Made by a program: the position numbers and the translations under genes. From Anaeramoeba flamelloides (lineage: Eukaryota; Metamonada; Anaeramoebidae): a stretch of 64,000 nucleotides of DNA. Position 1 is the first letter of the stretch. Every line of letters begins with the position of its first letter. This document shows positions 42,741 through 53,755 of this stretch, piece after piece. The notes below the pieces were generated by a model. The model did no database searches and was not told where the DNA came from. It saw only the letters and a list, made by a program, of their open reading frames with translations. The DNA is taken from NCBI GenBank assembly GCA_027625915.1, contig JANTQA010000060.1, forward strand, positions 3,596,001 to 3,660,000. Reading direction: 5' to 3'.

Positions 42741-43319
42741 CAACTACGTTATATTTTGAATTTTTTTAAGAAGTCAAGTTGAATTTGAAAATTTATTTAT
42801 CAATATAAATTCCAATATAGAAAATCTCGGATTATCAAAACCAAACATATATAAAATAAAATAAAAATTACAAGAAATCCGAAAAAAAAGTAAAAATGAC
42901 TCTGATAAAAAAATATTTTTTTATTTATACTATTTATTTTTTAACCAAAAAGAAAAAACCATAACATTTTCAACAATTTTAATTAATGATTTTATTCGAC
43001 TTGTTTCATATTCTTTTTAAAGAAAAATAAATTTCAAAAAAAAAAAAAATTACTGCTGGCTAATTTTTTTATTATTTTTACAAAGGGTGAAAAGTTGGCT
43101 CTGGATAATTTTGATAGACATTTGTAGATTCTTTACATCATATATTTTTTAGTTTGCTGATTTTTCTTTGGAACACATGGCATATGATTGATTTCCACCT
43201 TTGCTATTTATTGTTAAAGAAAATTCATGGAAAATTGAAAATGGAATCTATTTTCTTTGCAAATATCAACCTTTTTAGATCAAAATGAAAAATAATTCAT
43301 AACAAATGAAGTGTCTCAC

Positions 43320-44264
43320 TTAAGGGACTAGTCTATATTAATTTTTTTTTTAGGTAAATTTAATAGAGATTTAGAATTTTTTTTGCCAATTACTTAGATT
43401 TGAAATCAAAGTGAAAAACTTCTTAATATATTAATGAAATCTTGCTAAATGACATTCATTAAATTTAGCTATTGTTTTTATAGAAATAAAAAATATTTGC
43501 ATTTTTTCACTTTTTTGAAAGTTACTTTTTTTCAACTTTTCACAAAAATACAAAAAATAAAAAAAAATATGAGCAAGAAAGCAAAATCTTGTTATGTTTG
43601 TGGAAGACCTACAAAAAATAGTTTGAAAAATAAACCTGAAAATGTTTTTTTAGATTTGCATGAAAACATAGTTTGATTCGAAAAAAATATACAATATATG
43701 CTTTACTCTTAATAAAAGATTTTCTTTTTTTATATTGTACCATTCTTTTTTTTTTCATGAATCTACTTTTTGAGTTTACACTCTTTTGTTTTTGTTGAAT
43801 TTGTGGTTTTTTTAAGTGTTCCCAAATTACCATCCCAAAAGTTTTTGTCAGAGTAAATAAATATCAAAGAAAAGAATAAGAACTATTTTTTAAAAAAGTA
43901 ATTATTGATAAAACAAATTGAGTTCTTTATAGAGTCAAGTTGGATGAACAGAAGTGAAGGAGAAAATATTAACCAGTTTTAAATTATTTTTTCGTTTTTA
44001 AAAATGAGAATAAATATTATTTTTGAGAAAATAATTAAATCCAAAATTAATCAAAAAATTCTCATCCGTTAAAGATCTTTTTTCAAAAAAAAATTTTTAA
44101 AAGTCACTTTTTTTGGCTAGAATTGTAAAATTTTAAAAAAACAAGAACTAAAAGTTCTAACATTGAAAAAAACTGTCTATTTTCAATTTTAAACCTATTT
44201 CAAGATAAGGATTCCGTATTTAGTTATTTGTCAAAAAAAAAATTAATACAGACTAGTCCCTTAA
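43320..44264. mobile_element. TTAA element with TTAAGGGACTAGTC ends
   Basis: TTAA at 43320-43323 and 44261-44264. Inverted termini GGGACTAGTCT, extending about 30 bases (TATTAATTTTTTTTTT on both arms). Body 937 bp. The left arm interior AAATTTAATAGAGATTTAGA and ACTTAGATTTGAA also occur in the small element at 63116-63292, so they are one family. It may encode a short CxxC peptide (43570-43676). Confidence 0.8.
43570..43676 (+). CDS. Short CxxC peptide inside the TTAA element (doubtful)
   Basis: After ATG at 43569-43571 the frame reads MSKKAKSCYVCGRPTKNSLK and ends at ENIV before TGA. The C-Y-V-C-G-R motif resembles half of a zinc-binding site, such as the start of a DNA-binding domain of a transposase. 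A possible donor (ATA|GTTTGA) precedes the stop, so it could be a first exon. No second half of a zinc finger is seen downstream. Position inside an inverted-repeat element suggests a transposase remnant, but this is inference. Confidence 0.3.
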
Positions 44265-44503
44265 CTAAAAAAAAAGTTTGTTTTTTTGAAGCTGATTGTG
44301 AAAAAAAAAAATTGATATAAATGTATAGAATCTACACATGTCTACATTTTACAAAAGAAAAACCAAAAAGTGTGAATTTTAAGTCTTTAAATTTAAAAAA
44401 AACAATAAAAAATAGTTAATAAACAAAAATAATGGAAATTATTATGAATGTGAATTTTTTGCTTGAAAAAAAAAAAAGGGGTTGAATACAAGAATTTTGT
44501 ATT

Positions 44504-47500
44504 TTAAAAAAAAAACACCCTCATAAGAATAACAAAGATAATAACTATAGCAATGATGATCACAGGGAGGTAAGTTTTTTTCCACATTTCCCATTTTATT
44601 GATTTTGTTTTTTGGAAATATACTTTTGATTTTCCTGCTAATCGATCAGAGTCATCAGCAAGTTTAGATATTTTCCCACCTCTTTCCAAAACTTCTTGAA
44701 TATTTTGTCTTATAATTGTTTGTACTTCATATAAATCATTGTTTAATTTCCCCAGATTATGATCAACGGTGGAATCTTGATAACTTTCCATTAGTTGTTG
44801 AATTTCAGTTTCTATAATTTTACAAATAAAATGATAAAAGAAGTTTACGGATTAAATAATTATTTTTAATTAAATATTCGTTGTTCTTTGAAATATTATT
44901 ATTTATTTGAATATAAACTTTTTTCGGTCAAAGTCTTCCAGTTTTATCGAATAAATAGAAAAAATTTCTCTAAAAATTTCGATTAGTAAAATAAGATTAC
45001 CAATAAGTTGATTTCATCAATTAAAAATGATCCTTTGTAGTTGTAAAAAAACCAAGAATTTTTTAAAAAAAAACATTATTGTACGACAAATTTAAAGGTT
45101 GATTCATCAATATCCAGACTTTAAAGTCAAAATAAGCTATTTTTCAAAAAATTTGATTCACTTTATAATGTTATTGGAAGAAGTTCTTGAGTTTTATCCA
45201 TTACTCTCCTCAAAATAGAATTTCAATTTTTAGATCAGAATCATTTTTTCTAATTTATTAAATTTTTTTTTTTTTTTTTTTCAATTCTTTTATTAAGTTT
45301 TCTATTTATTTTTAAAAATTTTTTCTTCTTTTTTTTTATTAAAAGTCAAGAAGTAAAAAACAATGGTTGAAAATCCCAATTAAATTTATGAAAATTGAGT
45401 CAATGTAATTTCTTTTCAAAGGAATACTTTTATCTATTAAAAAAATCTTTTGTCACTATTTTAATTTTCAAAAGAAATATTGAAATATTTTGAATAAGAA
45501 GTTCCAATGAATAGTACTCCAAATTTAATTTTTAAATAAGATTTATTTTTGTTGGGAATATTTATAGTTTGTCCAGGTATTTCTTTGATGGATATCAACT
45601 CTAATCTGAAGTTTATTATTTTTCTTATTTCCAAACAATCACCTGTTTGGCTAATTCTTAAAAAAAAAATGAATTTTTCATTTTTGGCTTGGAATATTTG
45701 AGTGAAATGGAGCTTATATTTCATATCTTGAAAAAATAAAAAAATATAAAAAAAAGAAAATTCTAAAATCTTGAATTTAATAATGACCATTTTTACATGA
45801 AGATGGTTGTTTACAACTCAGCCATATTTATATAGTGTAACCCACCACACAAATTTCCAGCAATAATCCACTCCATAATATAATAATATTCTAGATCCTA
45901 AGGACAAAATTATCCCTTAATAAAAGCATTTTTTATAAGTACACATATAACGAGTTGTCAAATTCTAACAAGTTGGGCATATCGTTAGGTTTTTTTTAAT
46001 TTAAGAAATAAAAAAAAAATTAAATAAATTTTCAGTTTATTTCTTAAATTAAAAAAAACCCTAAGCCTGTAAGAGGAAATTAATTTTCTTTCTTCAAAAT
46101 AAAATAAACAATAAAAACATTTTTTTATTTTTTTCCATTTTTCCCCTTTCTAAATTTCCTTTATATTGGGAAGAAGAGTTACAAAGGAAAAAGATCAAGT
46201 TGAAACTTGCTAATACTGTTATATCATTACACAACAATAACGATAACTTGAAAAGAAAAAAGAAAATGTAAAGGAAAACATTATCAAGGGTTAAAGAAAA
46301 AATTAGAATCAAAAAGAAAAAAAAAAAAATACAGTAATTAAACAACCATCCCGAATGAGAATTCATGATCAATTATCAAATTAAATTAAATTAATCAAAA
46401 GTATCGTGTTGTGATTTTGAGTGTTAATTAAATATATCATTGTTTTTTTTTTTTGATTTTTTATTAATTGCTTTTTCTAAACCCTTTTTAAATGTAATTT
46501 TTTTTTTCTTTTTGTTTTTGATTTTTCTTTTTCTTTATTTTTTGTAAATTTAAACTTTGTTTCAGTAAAAGGGGCTCAGCATTTTTTTTCAAATACCAAT
46601 TATTTTTTTATAATTGGACTTTGAAGAACATAAAAATAAGTAGAATAATACACATTAGAGAATAATTGAAATCTACGTTTGAAGTAAATCTAATCAATCA
46701 ATATATTTTCTGAAAAATTGAAAAACTCAAAATTCTTGGGTAAACATTGAGAAAAACAACAATGTTCATTTTGATCTTTTAAAAGATCAAAAGAAAATTC
46801 CAATAGAAATCAATATAATTTCTCTACAATTATTTTCACTGTTTCAATAACATTAGAATAACAGGTTTTTAAAAAGTGAACTGGATCTTGTAATAAAAAA
46901 AAAATTTGCAAAACAATTACATTTCAAAAAAAAATAGAAAAAAAAAAAAACAAAATGAGAAAAAATCATTTCAATTTTGACAATTTCCTAAAGTAATTTT
47001 TTCTTCTAATCTCCATTCAAACCCTTTAAACAAATGTAATTCATTCATTACAGCAGGGTTCCTCTGGCTGGAAAATTGTTTATTATTTTGCTTTTTTAAA
47101 CCATAAATAATATTTAGGGGTGGGTATTTCTCAATGAGTAAACGTGAAATCTAAGATTTTACGCTTAAAATTCCCTTTGAGGAAATTTAAGTAAAAGTGC
47201 ATCAAGAGTGTAATTTACACTTCTTCAATAATGATAACAATGATTTTTTTTTTTTATTTTTTCTTGATCAATTTTTTAATTGTTTTGATTTCCATTTTTT
47301 AATTGGTATGGAAATACATTACTCTAGGATATCTGCCACTTTTCTTTTTTATTAGCAAATTAATTTATTTAGTTAAAGAAATGATTTTAATGATTCAATT
47401 TCAAATTAACCGAGGGATTAAAAATTGGTAAAATGTACTGACTCATCTAATACATCAATAATTATAACCCACAATCTCCAAAAAGACTTTCAATTGAATT

Positions 47501-50111
47501 AACATTTAAACCCGTAAAAGGGTTTCCGTAAATGGGATAATGTTGGCAAAAAAAACTTGTCAAACCTTGTGGGAATATATCATGATCGTTTGCGAAAAAA
47601 GTTCAACCTTATTTTTAATTGGAAAACCTGAATAGAACCTGCAAATGAAAAGTACTATCAACGAAGAAAAGAAAAAATCAATGATTAAATACAAAATGGA
47701 GGATCCAAACACCACAAAAGTTTTTCTAATACAACCTTTTGGTAATGGTTTCAATTTGGTTGATCTAAATTCTTTTTCAAATAAAAGGGCACAGAAAATT
47801 TCAAGAATTATTCATAATTTAAGCAAATTAATTGTATTATCATTCTAGAATATAAGAAACTCTTTTAAACATAAAAAAAAACACTCAACCTAATATTTAA
47901 AACTCATTAAAACAAAACAATCAAAATTAAAATTTAATATTTTAAAAATTGATGTGCCATTTTATTTGAAATGAGAAATCTCGTTTTGTAAATCGTCGGG
48001 AAACAATTATAAAATCAATAAAAACCTTTGAACATGGTGAATTGGATAAAAGTTCTTTACATTTTATTGATAACTCTTTACACATCAAACTTTGGTTCTT
48101 TAAAGTCTTATATTTAATATAAATCCGCAATTCATCTGGGTCTTTTGTTGGAATTATTTTTTTTTTCTTTATTTTCTTTTTTCTTTGTTTCATACATCAA
48201 CCCAATAATGGTGTTTCTTAATTCCTATATCTAGATCATTCGAAATCAAACTTAAACTGTTTCCATTTTTATTGTGGTGGATTATTTTCAAATTGATTTC
48301 TTCTTATCTTGTTTTTTCATTTTCCGACTGTTCAATATCCATAAATAAAAAAACACAAAATGAAAAAATGAATAATTAAAATGAAAATCGCCAATAAGTA
48401 ATTCTCTTATTAACAATCAAATTCAATAGTATTGGTGATTTGAGAGGTGTGCCATTTTGTTTGAAAAAGAGTTTATTATTAAAAATTTGTTGTAAAAAAT
48501 GGCGATTTGAGATTTCCAAAAGAACCTCATCAGATTTCGATAATCAAGGAGATTTAAATGTTTTTTTTTTTATTCAGTTGATAATAATACTATTATTTTC
48601 CAATTAATAAATGTAAATTTTTATTTCAAGTTCCAAAATATTTTACATATGGTCAGTTGAACGAACCACATAGATCTTCGCAAAATCAGTTAGAAATGAT
48701 ATTTCTGGTGATTTACTTAATTTCCTTATGGGACTTTTGTATAAAATTTTGATTAGTTTAATTTGATTGTAATAGTTATAATTAAGATTCATTTTGGAAA
48801 TTGACATAAAATTTTGATTTGTTGGGATGATTTTAATAGTATAACGAATTATTCTTTGAATTTAATTGGTTTCTTCTTTTTAATGGTTTTACTTATCTTT
48901 TTCGAGTTTCTATTAATGTTCCCAGTTAAAAATCATGTTTAACTTTTTTTCTTGTTTCGTCAACAATATTCAGATCTATCATTTTTTGTTTAACTTAATG
49001 TCAAATATTTTGTATTTAATTTTTTTGTTTTATAGGGCGAGTTGAGAAAATGATTTGGCAAAAGAGAATTAAAAATATTGAATACACTTAACCAGCTGGG
49101 AAAAAAATGAGAAACAGGGAAAAAAAGTTAAACACGGTTTTTAATTGCAAACCTTAACTGAAAATGAAAATTACCATCAATTAATATAAAAAAAAATAAA
49201 TGATTTAAAGACAAAATGGAGGATTAAAACCCAATAACAGTTTTTTTAATACTATCTTTTTAGAAATCATCAGAGTGGTTTTGGAGATCTCTAAAAAAGA
49301 ATCAATTTTTTCAACAAATTTTTAATACTCGATCAATCAAATAAAAACCCTTACTGAGATAATAAAGGATATTTAAATTGTGTTTTTTTGATTCGATTGA
49401 TTATAGTAAAATGAAGTATTCTTTCAAGTTAATTGGTTTCTTCTTTTAATTGATTTTAATTTTCTTTTTCAGGTTTCTGTGATTCTATTAAGGTTACCAA
49501 TGAACAGTAGTGTTGATCTTTTTTTTCCCAAACAGCTATTTTTGAAAATTAATCAAAAATGAGATTAAAAGTTTGAGCAACCTGAATACTTTGTGTATCT
49601 CAATGAAAAGCCTGTTAAAGCAATTTTTCAATTCTTTGATTTGTTTATTTGTTAGTACTAAGTGTTTTCTTTTCTTAATTTGCTCATTAATTAAGGAAAA
49701 AGTGAAAAACAATTTATTTTTTTCTTGTTTTGATGAAAAAAAACAAAAAAAGATGAAAAAGGAAGAATATTTACCAAATTGAACTAACTGAAATGGACGG
49801 GTTGCTGTTTGTACTTGTTCGGATTGTGAATTATGAAAAGATTCATGAAGATCTGACAAAAAAGAAAAAGCCAATTTAGTTGGATAATTTTTGGAACAAT
49901 AGGTAAGATAGCAAACGCCTTGATTCAACAAATAGTGAAACACGTGCTTTTCATCATTAAGATCAATGGTTGACATCGACTCATCGAAGGTTGTTAATTT
50001 CTTAAAGAATTTTCTTGCCTGTGTTTTGACATCGCTATAATCTTGTTGTTCATTATCACAAGAAACTAATGGTAGACCGTCTCTAATACGTGCAATCATA
50101 CAGACATACAT
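44504..50111 (-). CDS. SEC22: Sec22-type R-SNARE, two exons
   Basis: Exon 1 is 50111-49775 and exon 2 is 44811-44504; together 645 nt, 214 residues plus TAA, the normal size of Sec22. Exon 1 is the longin domain: MYVCMIARIRDGLPL, ARKFFKKL, FHYLLNQGVCYLTYC and KLAFSFLSDLHESF. It ends CAATTTG before GTAAATATT. Exon 2 resumes after TTATAG with AA ACT GAA, giving FETEIQQL, then HNLGKLNNDLYEVQTIIRQN and the SNARE motif NIQEVLERGGKI with the zero-layer arginine near residue 156. A C-terminal anchor TYLPVIIIAIVIIFVIL follows. Phase and length match the family across the splice. Known role: v-/R-SNARE in ER-Golgi transport and, in some cells, ER-plasma membrane or autophagic fusion. The intron is 4963 bp and crowded with repeats, which is odd for such a small gene. 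Confidence 0.96.
45000..45165 (+). repeat. Dispersed repeat shared with 30.48-30.65 and 50.46-50.76 kb
   Basis: AAGTTGATTTCATCAATTAA, AAATGATC.T.TGTAGTTGTA, ACAAATTTAAAGG.TGA.T.ATCAATAT and CCAGACTTTAAAGTCA recur in the other two copies in the same orientation. Confidence 0.55.
45180..45790 (-). repeat. Dispersed repeat with a conserved polypeptide remnant, copy 3 of 4
   Basis: Minus-strand frame (about 45725-45461) reads LHFTQIFQAKNEKF, LRISQTGD.LEIRKI, FRLELISIKEIPGQTINI and LFIGTSY, about 80-85 percent identical to the 41 kb copy. Direct repeat of 62290-62810, where the frame is lost. Confidence 0.6.
45987..46072. repeat. AT hairpin, same family as in the BEACH intron
   Basis: Palindrome with arms AGGTTTTTTTTAATTTAAGA and its complement ending TTAAAAAAAACCCT, preceded by TCGTTAGG-type spacer. 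Bordering bases GGGCATAT on the left and CTGTAAGAGG on the right resemble the LINE 3' region GGGCATACAAGAGG, so it may have inserted in a LINE tail. Confidence 0.7.
46550..47080 (+). repeat. Second copy of the 3645-4335 repeat
   Basis: Shares AAACTTTGTTTCAGT, ATGTTCATTTTGATCTTT, AAATTCCAATAGAAATCA and TTTTTTCTTCTAAT with the 3.6-4.3 kb copy in the same order, with several deletions. Confidence 0.6.
47130..47250 (+). pseudogene. LINE 3'-end fragment
   Basis: GTGAAATCTAAGATTTTACG, GGAAATTTAAGT.AAAGGCAtC/CATCAA and GTGTAATTTACACTTCTTCAA followed by ATAATGATAACAATG match the 3' end of the LINE copy at 34110-34200, where the ending is CTTCAATAATAATAATAA. Only the last 120 bases are present, typical of 5' truncation. 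Confidence 0.7.
47592..48960 (-). mobile_element. DNA transposon remnant with helix-turn-helix transposase fragments
   Basis: Ends are related to the short elements at 49116 and 56914: left GCGAAAAAAGTTCAACCTTA with TTTTTAATTGGAAAACCTG, and inverted right CGAAACAAGAAAAAAAGTTA with TTTTTAACTGGGAACATTAA. Minus-strand translation near 48200-48300 reads IIHHNKNGNSLSLISNDLDI followed by KKHHYWVD, like the first helix-turn-helix of Tc1/mariner-type transposases. A second frame (48193-47942) reads KDPDELRIYIKYKT and SRRFTKRDFSFQIKWHI. Superfamily assignment is inference. A MITE (48594-48830) is nested inside. Confidence 0.55.
48594..48830. mobile_element. Palindromic MITE with TATTTTCCAATTAA ends, copy 2
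   Basis: Left end TATTTTCCAATTAATAAATG matches the 31126 copy; the interior is the reverse complement of that copy (TTTGATTGTAATAGTTATAA). The right end is diverged. Confidence 0.5.
49116..49529. mobile_element. Non-autonomous element with GGGAAAAAAAGTTAAAC ends, copy 1
   Basis: Left AGGGAAAAAAAGTTAAACAC and inverted right TGGGAAAAAAAAGATCAACA; inner AAAATGGAGGATTAAAACCC is shared with 47690 and 57020. About 414 bp, no coding content. Related to 47592-48960 and 56914-57325. Confidence 0.65.
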
Positions 50112-50225
50112 TATAAGGAAATTTTAGGAATTATTTGAGTTGAGAAGACTGAGTAAGTTTTTAAAAAAATGAATTAATATTTGGTGACACATTTCTTGAA
50201 AAATCTATCTTTTTTAAAGGGATTA

Positions 50226-50409
50226 TAGTCAGTTCCATTTTTAAGAGACAGACTTTGAACAAAATTCAAGCAAATGAAAAATCAAAAATTAAGGCACAAA
50301 ATCCAAATTATAGTAAAAAAAAATACTAAAAAAATGAGCTTTTCTTTGAGATTTTTCATTGCCTTAAATTTTATTGAAAGTTTGTATCTTAAAAGTTGAA
50401 CTGATTGTA
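50226..50409. mobile_element. TA-flanked MITE, CAGTCAGTTCC family, copy 2
   Basis: Left TATAGTCAGTTCCATTTTTA and inverted right TACAATCAGTTCAACTTTTA; arms continue with AGA.ACA.ACTTT. Same layout as 27110-27302. Confidence 0.75.
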
Positions 50410-50459
50410 GTAACAAAAACGAGAAGTCAAAAATTAAAGTATACTATCATTGAGGGTAA

Positions 50460-50760
50460 CTCATATTAGCACTACATAGTTCAAATGTATCTCAAAAAGT
50501 CCCATTTGATAAAGTACATCAAAGTTGATTTCTTTAAATAACAAATGATCCTTGCGTTAGTAAAAAAACCCAAAGAATTTGAGACAATAAATAAGTACTG
50601 AGTTACAAATTCAAAATTTACACCATCAATATAATGACTGACATATTGGAAAATATCTTCAGTGACTAGTAAACTATAAAAATCTTTTAATATATTTAAT
50701 AACAAAATCCAAAAAAAAATTGCTCTATCTTGAATTGTCAAAAAGTTAGTAATAATCTGA
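50460..50760 (+). repeat. Dispersed repeat shared with 30.43-30.69 and 45.0 kb
   Basis: TTAGCACTACATAGTTCAAA with TGTATCTCAAAAAGTC matches TTAGTGCTACATTGTTCAAA at 30429. The minus-strand 86-codon frame here has no known domain and is not conserved in the other copies. Confidence 0.55.
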
Positions 50761-50804
50761 ATAATATTGCATTGGGCTGACTTTAACGAATAATACTATT
50801 TGTT

Positions 50805-51010
50805 ACAAAATAAATGAAATAAAATTTTCATTCAGTGTTATCCAAAAAAATATTTTTGAATCATATAACAATTTCAAACTTTGAAAATTCTTTTAAGAAG
50901 CTTAAATTATTAGTTTCTCTTTTAGAATTGGGAACTTTGATGATTTATTTTAATTCCTTGTGTTTTTTTTTTTTTGATAACACTGAATGAATTTATTTAT
51001 TTTTTATTTT
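50805..51010. mobile_element. Palindromic MITE with TTCATTCAGTGTTATC arms
   Basis: Left AAAATTTTCATTCAGTGTTA and right (inverted) AATAAATTCATTCAGTGTTA, each followed by TC and A's. The sequence to the left (ACTATTTGTTACAAAATAAATG) resembles the complement of 31400-31430, where a TTCATTCAGC arm also occurs, so this is a family with copies nested at 30.2-31.4 kb. Confidence 0.6.
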
Positions 51011-52430
51011 ATGATTACCGATCTCCCAAATGAATTGTTTTTTTAACCAATATTATCATTTTTCCCCTTAACAAAAAGTTTAAAAATTTAGAATATTTTT
51101 TAAATATTGTCAATTAGAATTTATTTTCTTTGAAGAAAAAAGAAATATTAACCGATATAAAAAATCTGCTCAAAATAATATTTTAAAATTAAAACCACTT
51201 AGCTTTGAAATATTTTGTGAAAAAAAAAACTTACTAATTTCCAAAACAAATTAAAATAATTATTAAAAATTTGAAAAAAAAAATTAGTTTGTTTATTCAT
51301 GGGACTATCCTAAATATTTTTTCTTTTTTTTGTTTAAATAAAAATTTAGAGAAAAATAACAAAACCAAAAAATATAATAAAATTAATCATTTTTTTTCCC
51401 TCAGATTTAATAAAATTAGAATTGTATTAAACAATGGAAAATTAAGATAATAAAAAAATTTTTTAATATTTTTTATAAAAAAAAGTAAATTTAAAAAAAG
51501 ATCAAACTGAATTTTTTCTTTCAAAATATTTAGTAAAAAAAATTTTACAAATTTTCAAATAAAATAAAATCTTTTTTTTCATTTCAAAATTTATCATATT
51601 CACATTTAGAGATTTTGGACAAAAAGGAATATATATAAATAAAAAAAATTCCAAAATTTTGAAAATACCCAAAATCAATATTAGACAAAAAAAAATCTCA
51701 ATTTATTGTAGTTTTTTTTTTTCAAGTAAAATATTTGATCACATTTAAGTTCCCAGTTGTAACTTTTTGATATATAATCATTTATATCCAAATTAAAGGG
51801 AAAAATCATATTAAAAATAAAAAACTACATGTCCAAAAAAATTGTGTATCCAAAATGATTAATAAATTGAATAAAAAATTATCTTAGTAAATATATTGAA
51901 ATATCTACAAAAATTATTGATCAATCAAATGATACGATAATATCTACTATTTATTTTAGTTTTTTGATTTAATGAACTCAAAATTAACTTTTATTAAACA
52001 TTCGAAAACTTTTCCAGATCTAATAAAACAGATTACGTAATTCAAAAAAAGGTAAGGAAAAAAAAAACAGAAAAGGGCAAAAATGAAAAAAGGAGATGTA
52101 AAATAAAAATTATTTCTCAATAAAAAGCAAAAATATCAGTACTATGATTCTGTAAACTGTTTCAAGTTTCCAAATTTTTGGAATTTAGTTTTTATATCAC
52201 TTTTTTTTTACTATCCGTAATAAAGGTAACAAAATTTTGTTTATTCCTATATATTCGCTTCATTGATCAATTATAAATAGAAAATTTTAAAAGGCCTGTT
52301 GATGTTTCCAACATCAGGAGACAAAATTCCAAAAATTGTTATTCAAGTTATATAATTCACTCTTTTGAAAAGTTTAGAATTCACTTTTTTAAAATTTTTA
52401 TTTCCTGACTTTATTAAAAAAATGGGAATA
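51011..52430. other. Intergenic, no gene recognised
   Basis: A/T-rich with no credible exon. A short hairpin CCTGTTGATGTTTCCAACATC at about 52294 is visible but isolated. It separates the SEC22 start from the fold-back element. Confidence 0.4.
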
Positions 52431-52439
52431 TACAAAAAT

Positions 52440-53150
52440 GCGATTATTTGCGATGTGATTATTTTCGAGAAAAATAATAATTTTTTAATTTGTAGCTGAA
52501 ATCGAGTATAAAATTACAAAATGTTGACATGTGTGTTGATAATTTGTTATTTATAACAAAAAAAAATTTTGGTTTAATATAATAAAAAATATGAATTGGT
52601 CAAAGACTACAATTTTTATCCAAATATGCAAATTTTGAAATTTTCAAAATTTGTGAATATTTGTGATTTATTTAACATTTTATTTAACATTTTCATTTTT
52701 ATTTAACATTTTATTTAAAATTTTTTATTTAACATTTTATATGGTAGGGTAGGTATGGTATGGAGGGTACGTTAGAGTGTGTTAGAATTGTCTATGGCAG
52801 GTAGGTTAGGTTAGATAGGGTTTAAATGGATGTGTCGAGTAAGTTAGGAACGGGTGTCGTGGAGTAGGTCACTCAACTAATATATACTAATCCTACCTAA
52901 CCCACCCCTATAAAATGTTAATAAATCGCAAATATTTGCAAATTTTGAAAATTTCAAAATTTGCATTTTTGGGTAAAAATTGTTTTCTTTGACCAATTCA
53001 TATTTTTTATTCTATTAAACCAAATTTTTTTTTTGATATATATAGCAAACTATCAACACACATGTCAACATTTTGTAAGTATAGACCCTATTCCAGGCAC
53101 AAAATAAAAAAATTTTGTTTTTCTCGCAAATAATCGAATTTTCAGAAATT
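52440..53150. mobile_element. Fold-back element with a G-rich TTAGGT-like core
   Basis: Two inverted arms of roughly 270 bp begin CGATTATTTGCGA on each side. They share AAAATGTTGACATGTGTGTT, TATGAATTGGTCAAAGA and TTTTGAAATTTTCAAAATTT. Between them lies about 180 bp (52740-52915) that is G-rich on the plus strand with GGTAGGTTAGGTTAG-like wording, ending in the partly complementary CCTACCTAACCCACCCCTA. The left arm also has tandem ATTTAACATTTT units (52670-52740). No protein is encoded. It is the only G+C-rich and strongly strand-biased spot for many kilobases. Confidence 0.75.
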
Positions 53151-53755
53151 TACCAAAAAAATCTATATTTCTAAGATTTAACTCTTTTCTTTTTCAATGT
53201 GCTCATAAGCAAAACTCTGGGTTACAATTACCAATCTAATTGAAATAAATGAATCGACAAGCCAAGTTTAAACTGGGATAGTTTTATATTTAAAGTTAAA
53301 AAAGGAGGAAAGAACAAATTTCAATTTTGCTTAATTTTTCTATTTTGATAATCTAAATTAGAGATTTTTAGTTTTTATCAAATCTTATTATGAAATCAAA
53401 ATTGTTGACCAAGAAAATAAAATTAAAAAGAAAAATCATCAAAGTTCATGAGATGTTTTTATTTGATCAATAAGAAATCATTATAATCAAAAAAACAAAA
53501 AATAAAACACAAAAAATAAAAAATAATTAAAAAATATTATAATAATAAAATAAATTGAGAAAAAATAAAAAAAAAAAAAAGAAATAGAAAAAGAAAAATA
53601 CTCTTTAGAAAAATTAAAGCCAAGTAATTTATTAAACCATATGATTATTTAAAAATTATTTTTTTTTTTCAATTTTTTTTTTTTTTTTAATTAATTATTT
53701 TCTAATCCAGTTAATTGTTAAGTAATAAAATCATTCTTCATATTAATATAAAGTT
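53151..53755. other. 3' flank of the Ras gene
   Basis: A/T-rich, no feature recognised apart from AATAAA-type sites on the minus strand that could serve for polyadenylation. Confidence 0.35.

Larger units (their letters stand above)
44812..49774 (-). other. SEC22 intron, 4963 bp, filled with repeats
   Basis: GT at 49774-49773 and AG at 44813-44812 on the minus strand. Contents, left to right: repeat 45000-45165; 45180-45725 repeat with a conserved peptide; hairpin 45987-46072; repeat 46320-46450; repeat 46550-47080; LINE 3' end 47130-47250; copy of part of the 4.3-5.6 kb element 47250-47450; element with transposase remnants 47592-48960 (with a nested MITE); non-autonomous relative 49116-49529. 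Minus-strand frame running past 49775 to 49536 is intron read-through. Confidence 0.93.

Noticed and set aside
45461-45790. A host gene on the minus strand in the SEC22 intron
   Set aside because: The frame belongs to a repeat present at least four times in the window; treated as a repeat-borne peptide.
49536-49774. Continuation of the longin frame beyond the splice site
   Set aside because: Translation becomes F/K-rich and loses Sec22 similarity exactly at the GTAAATATT donor.
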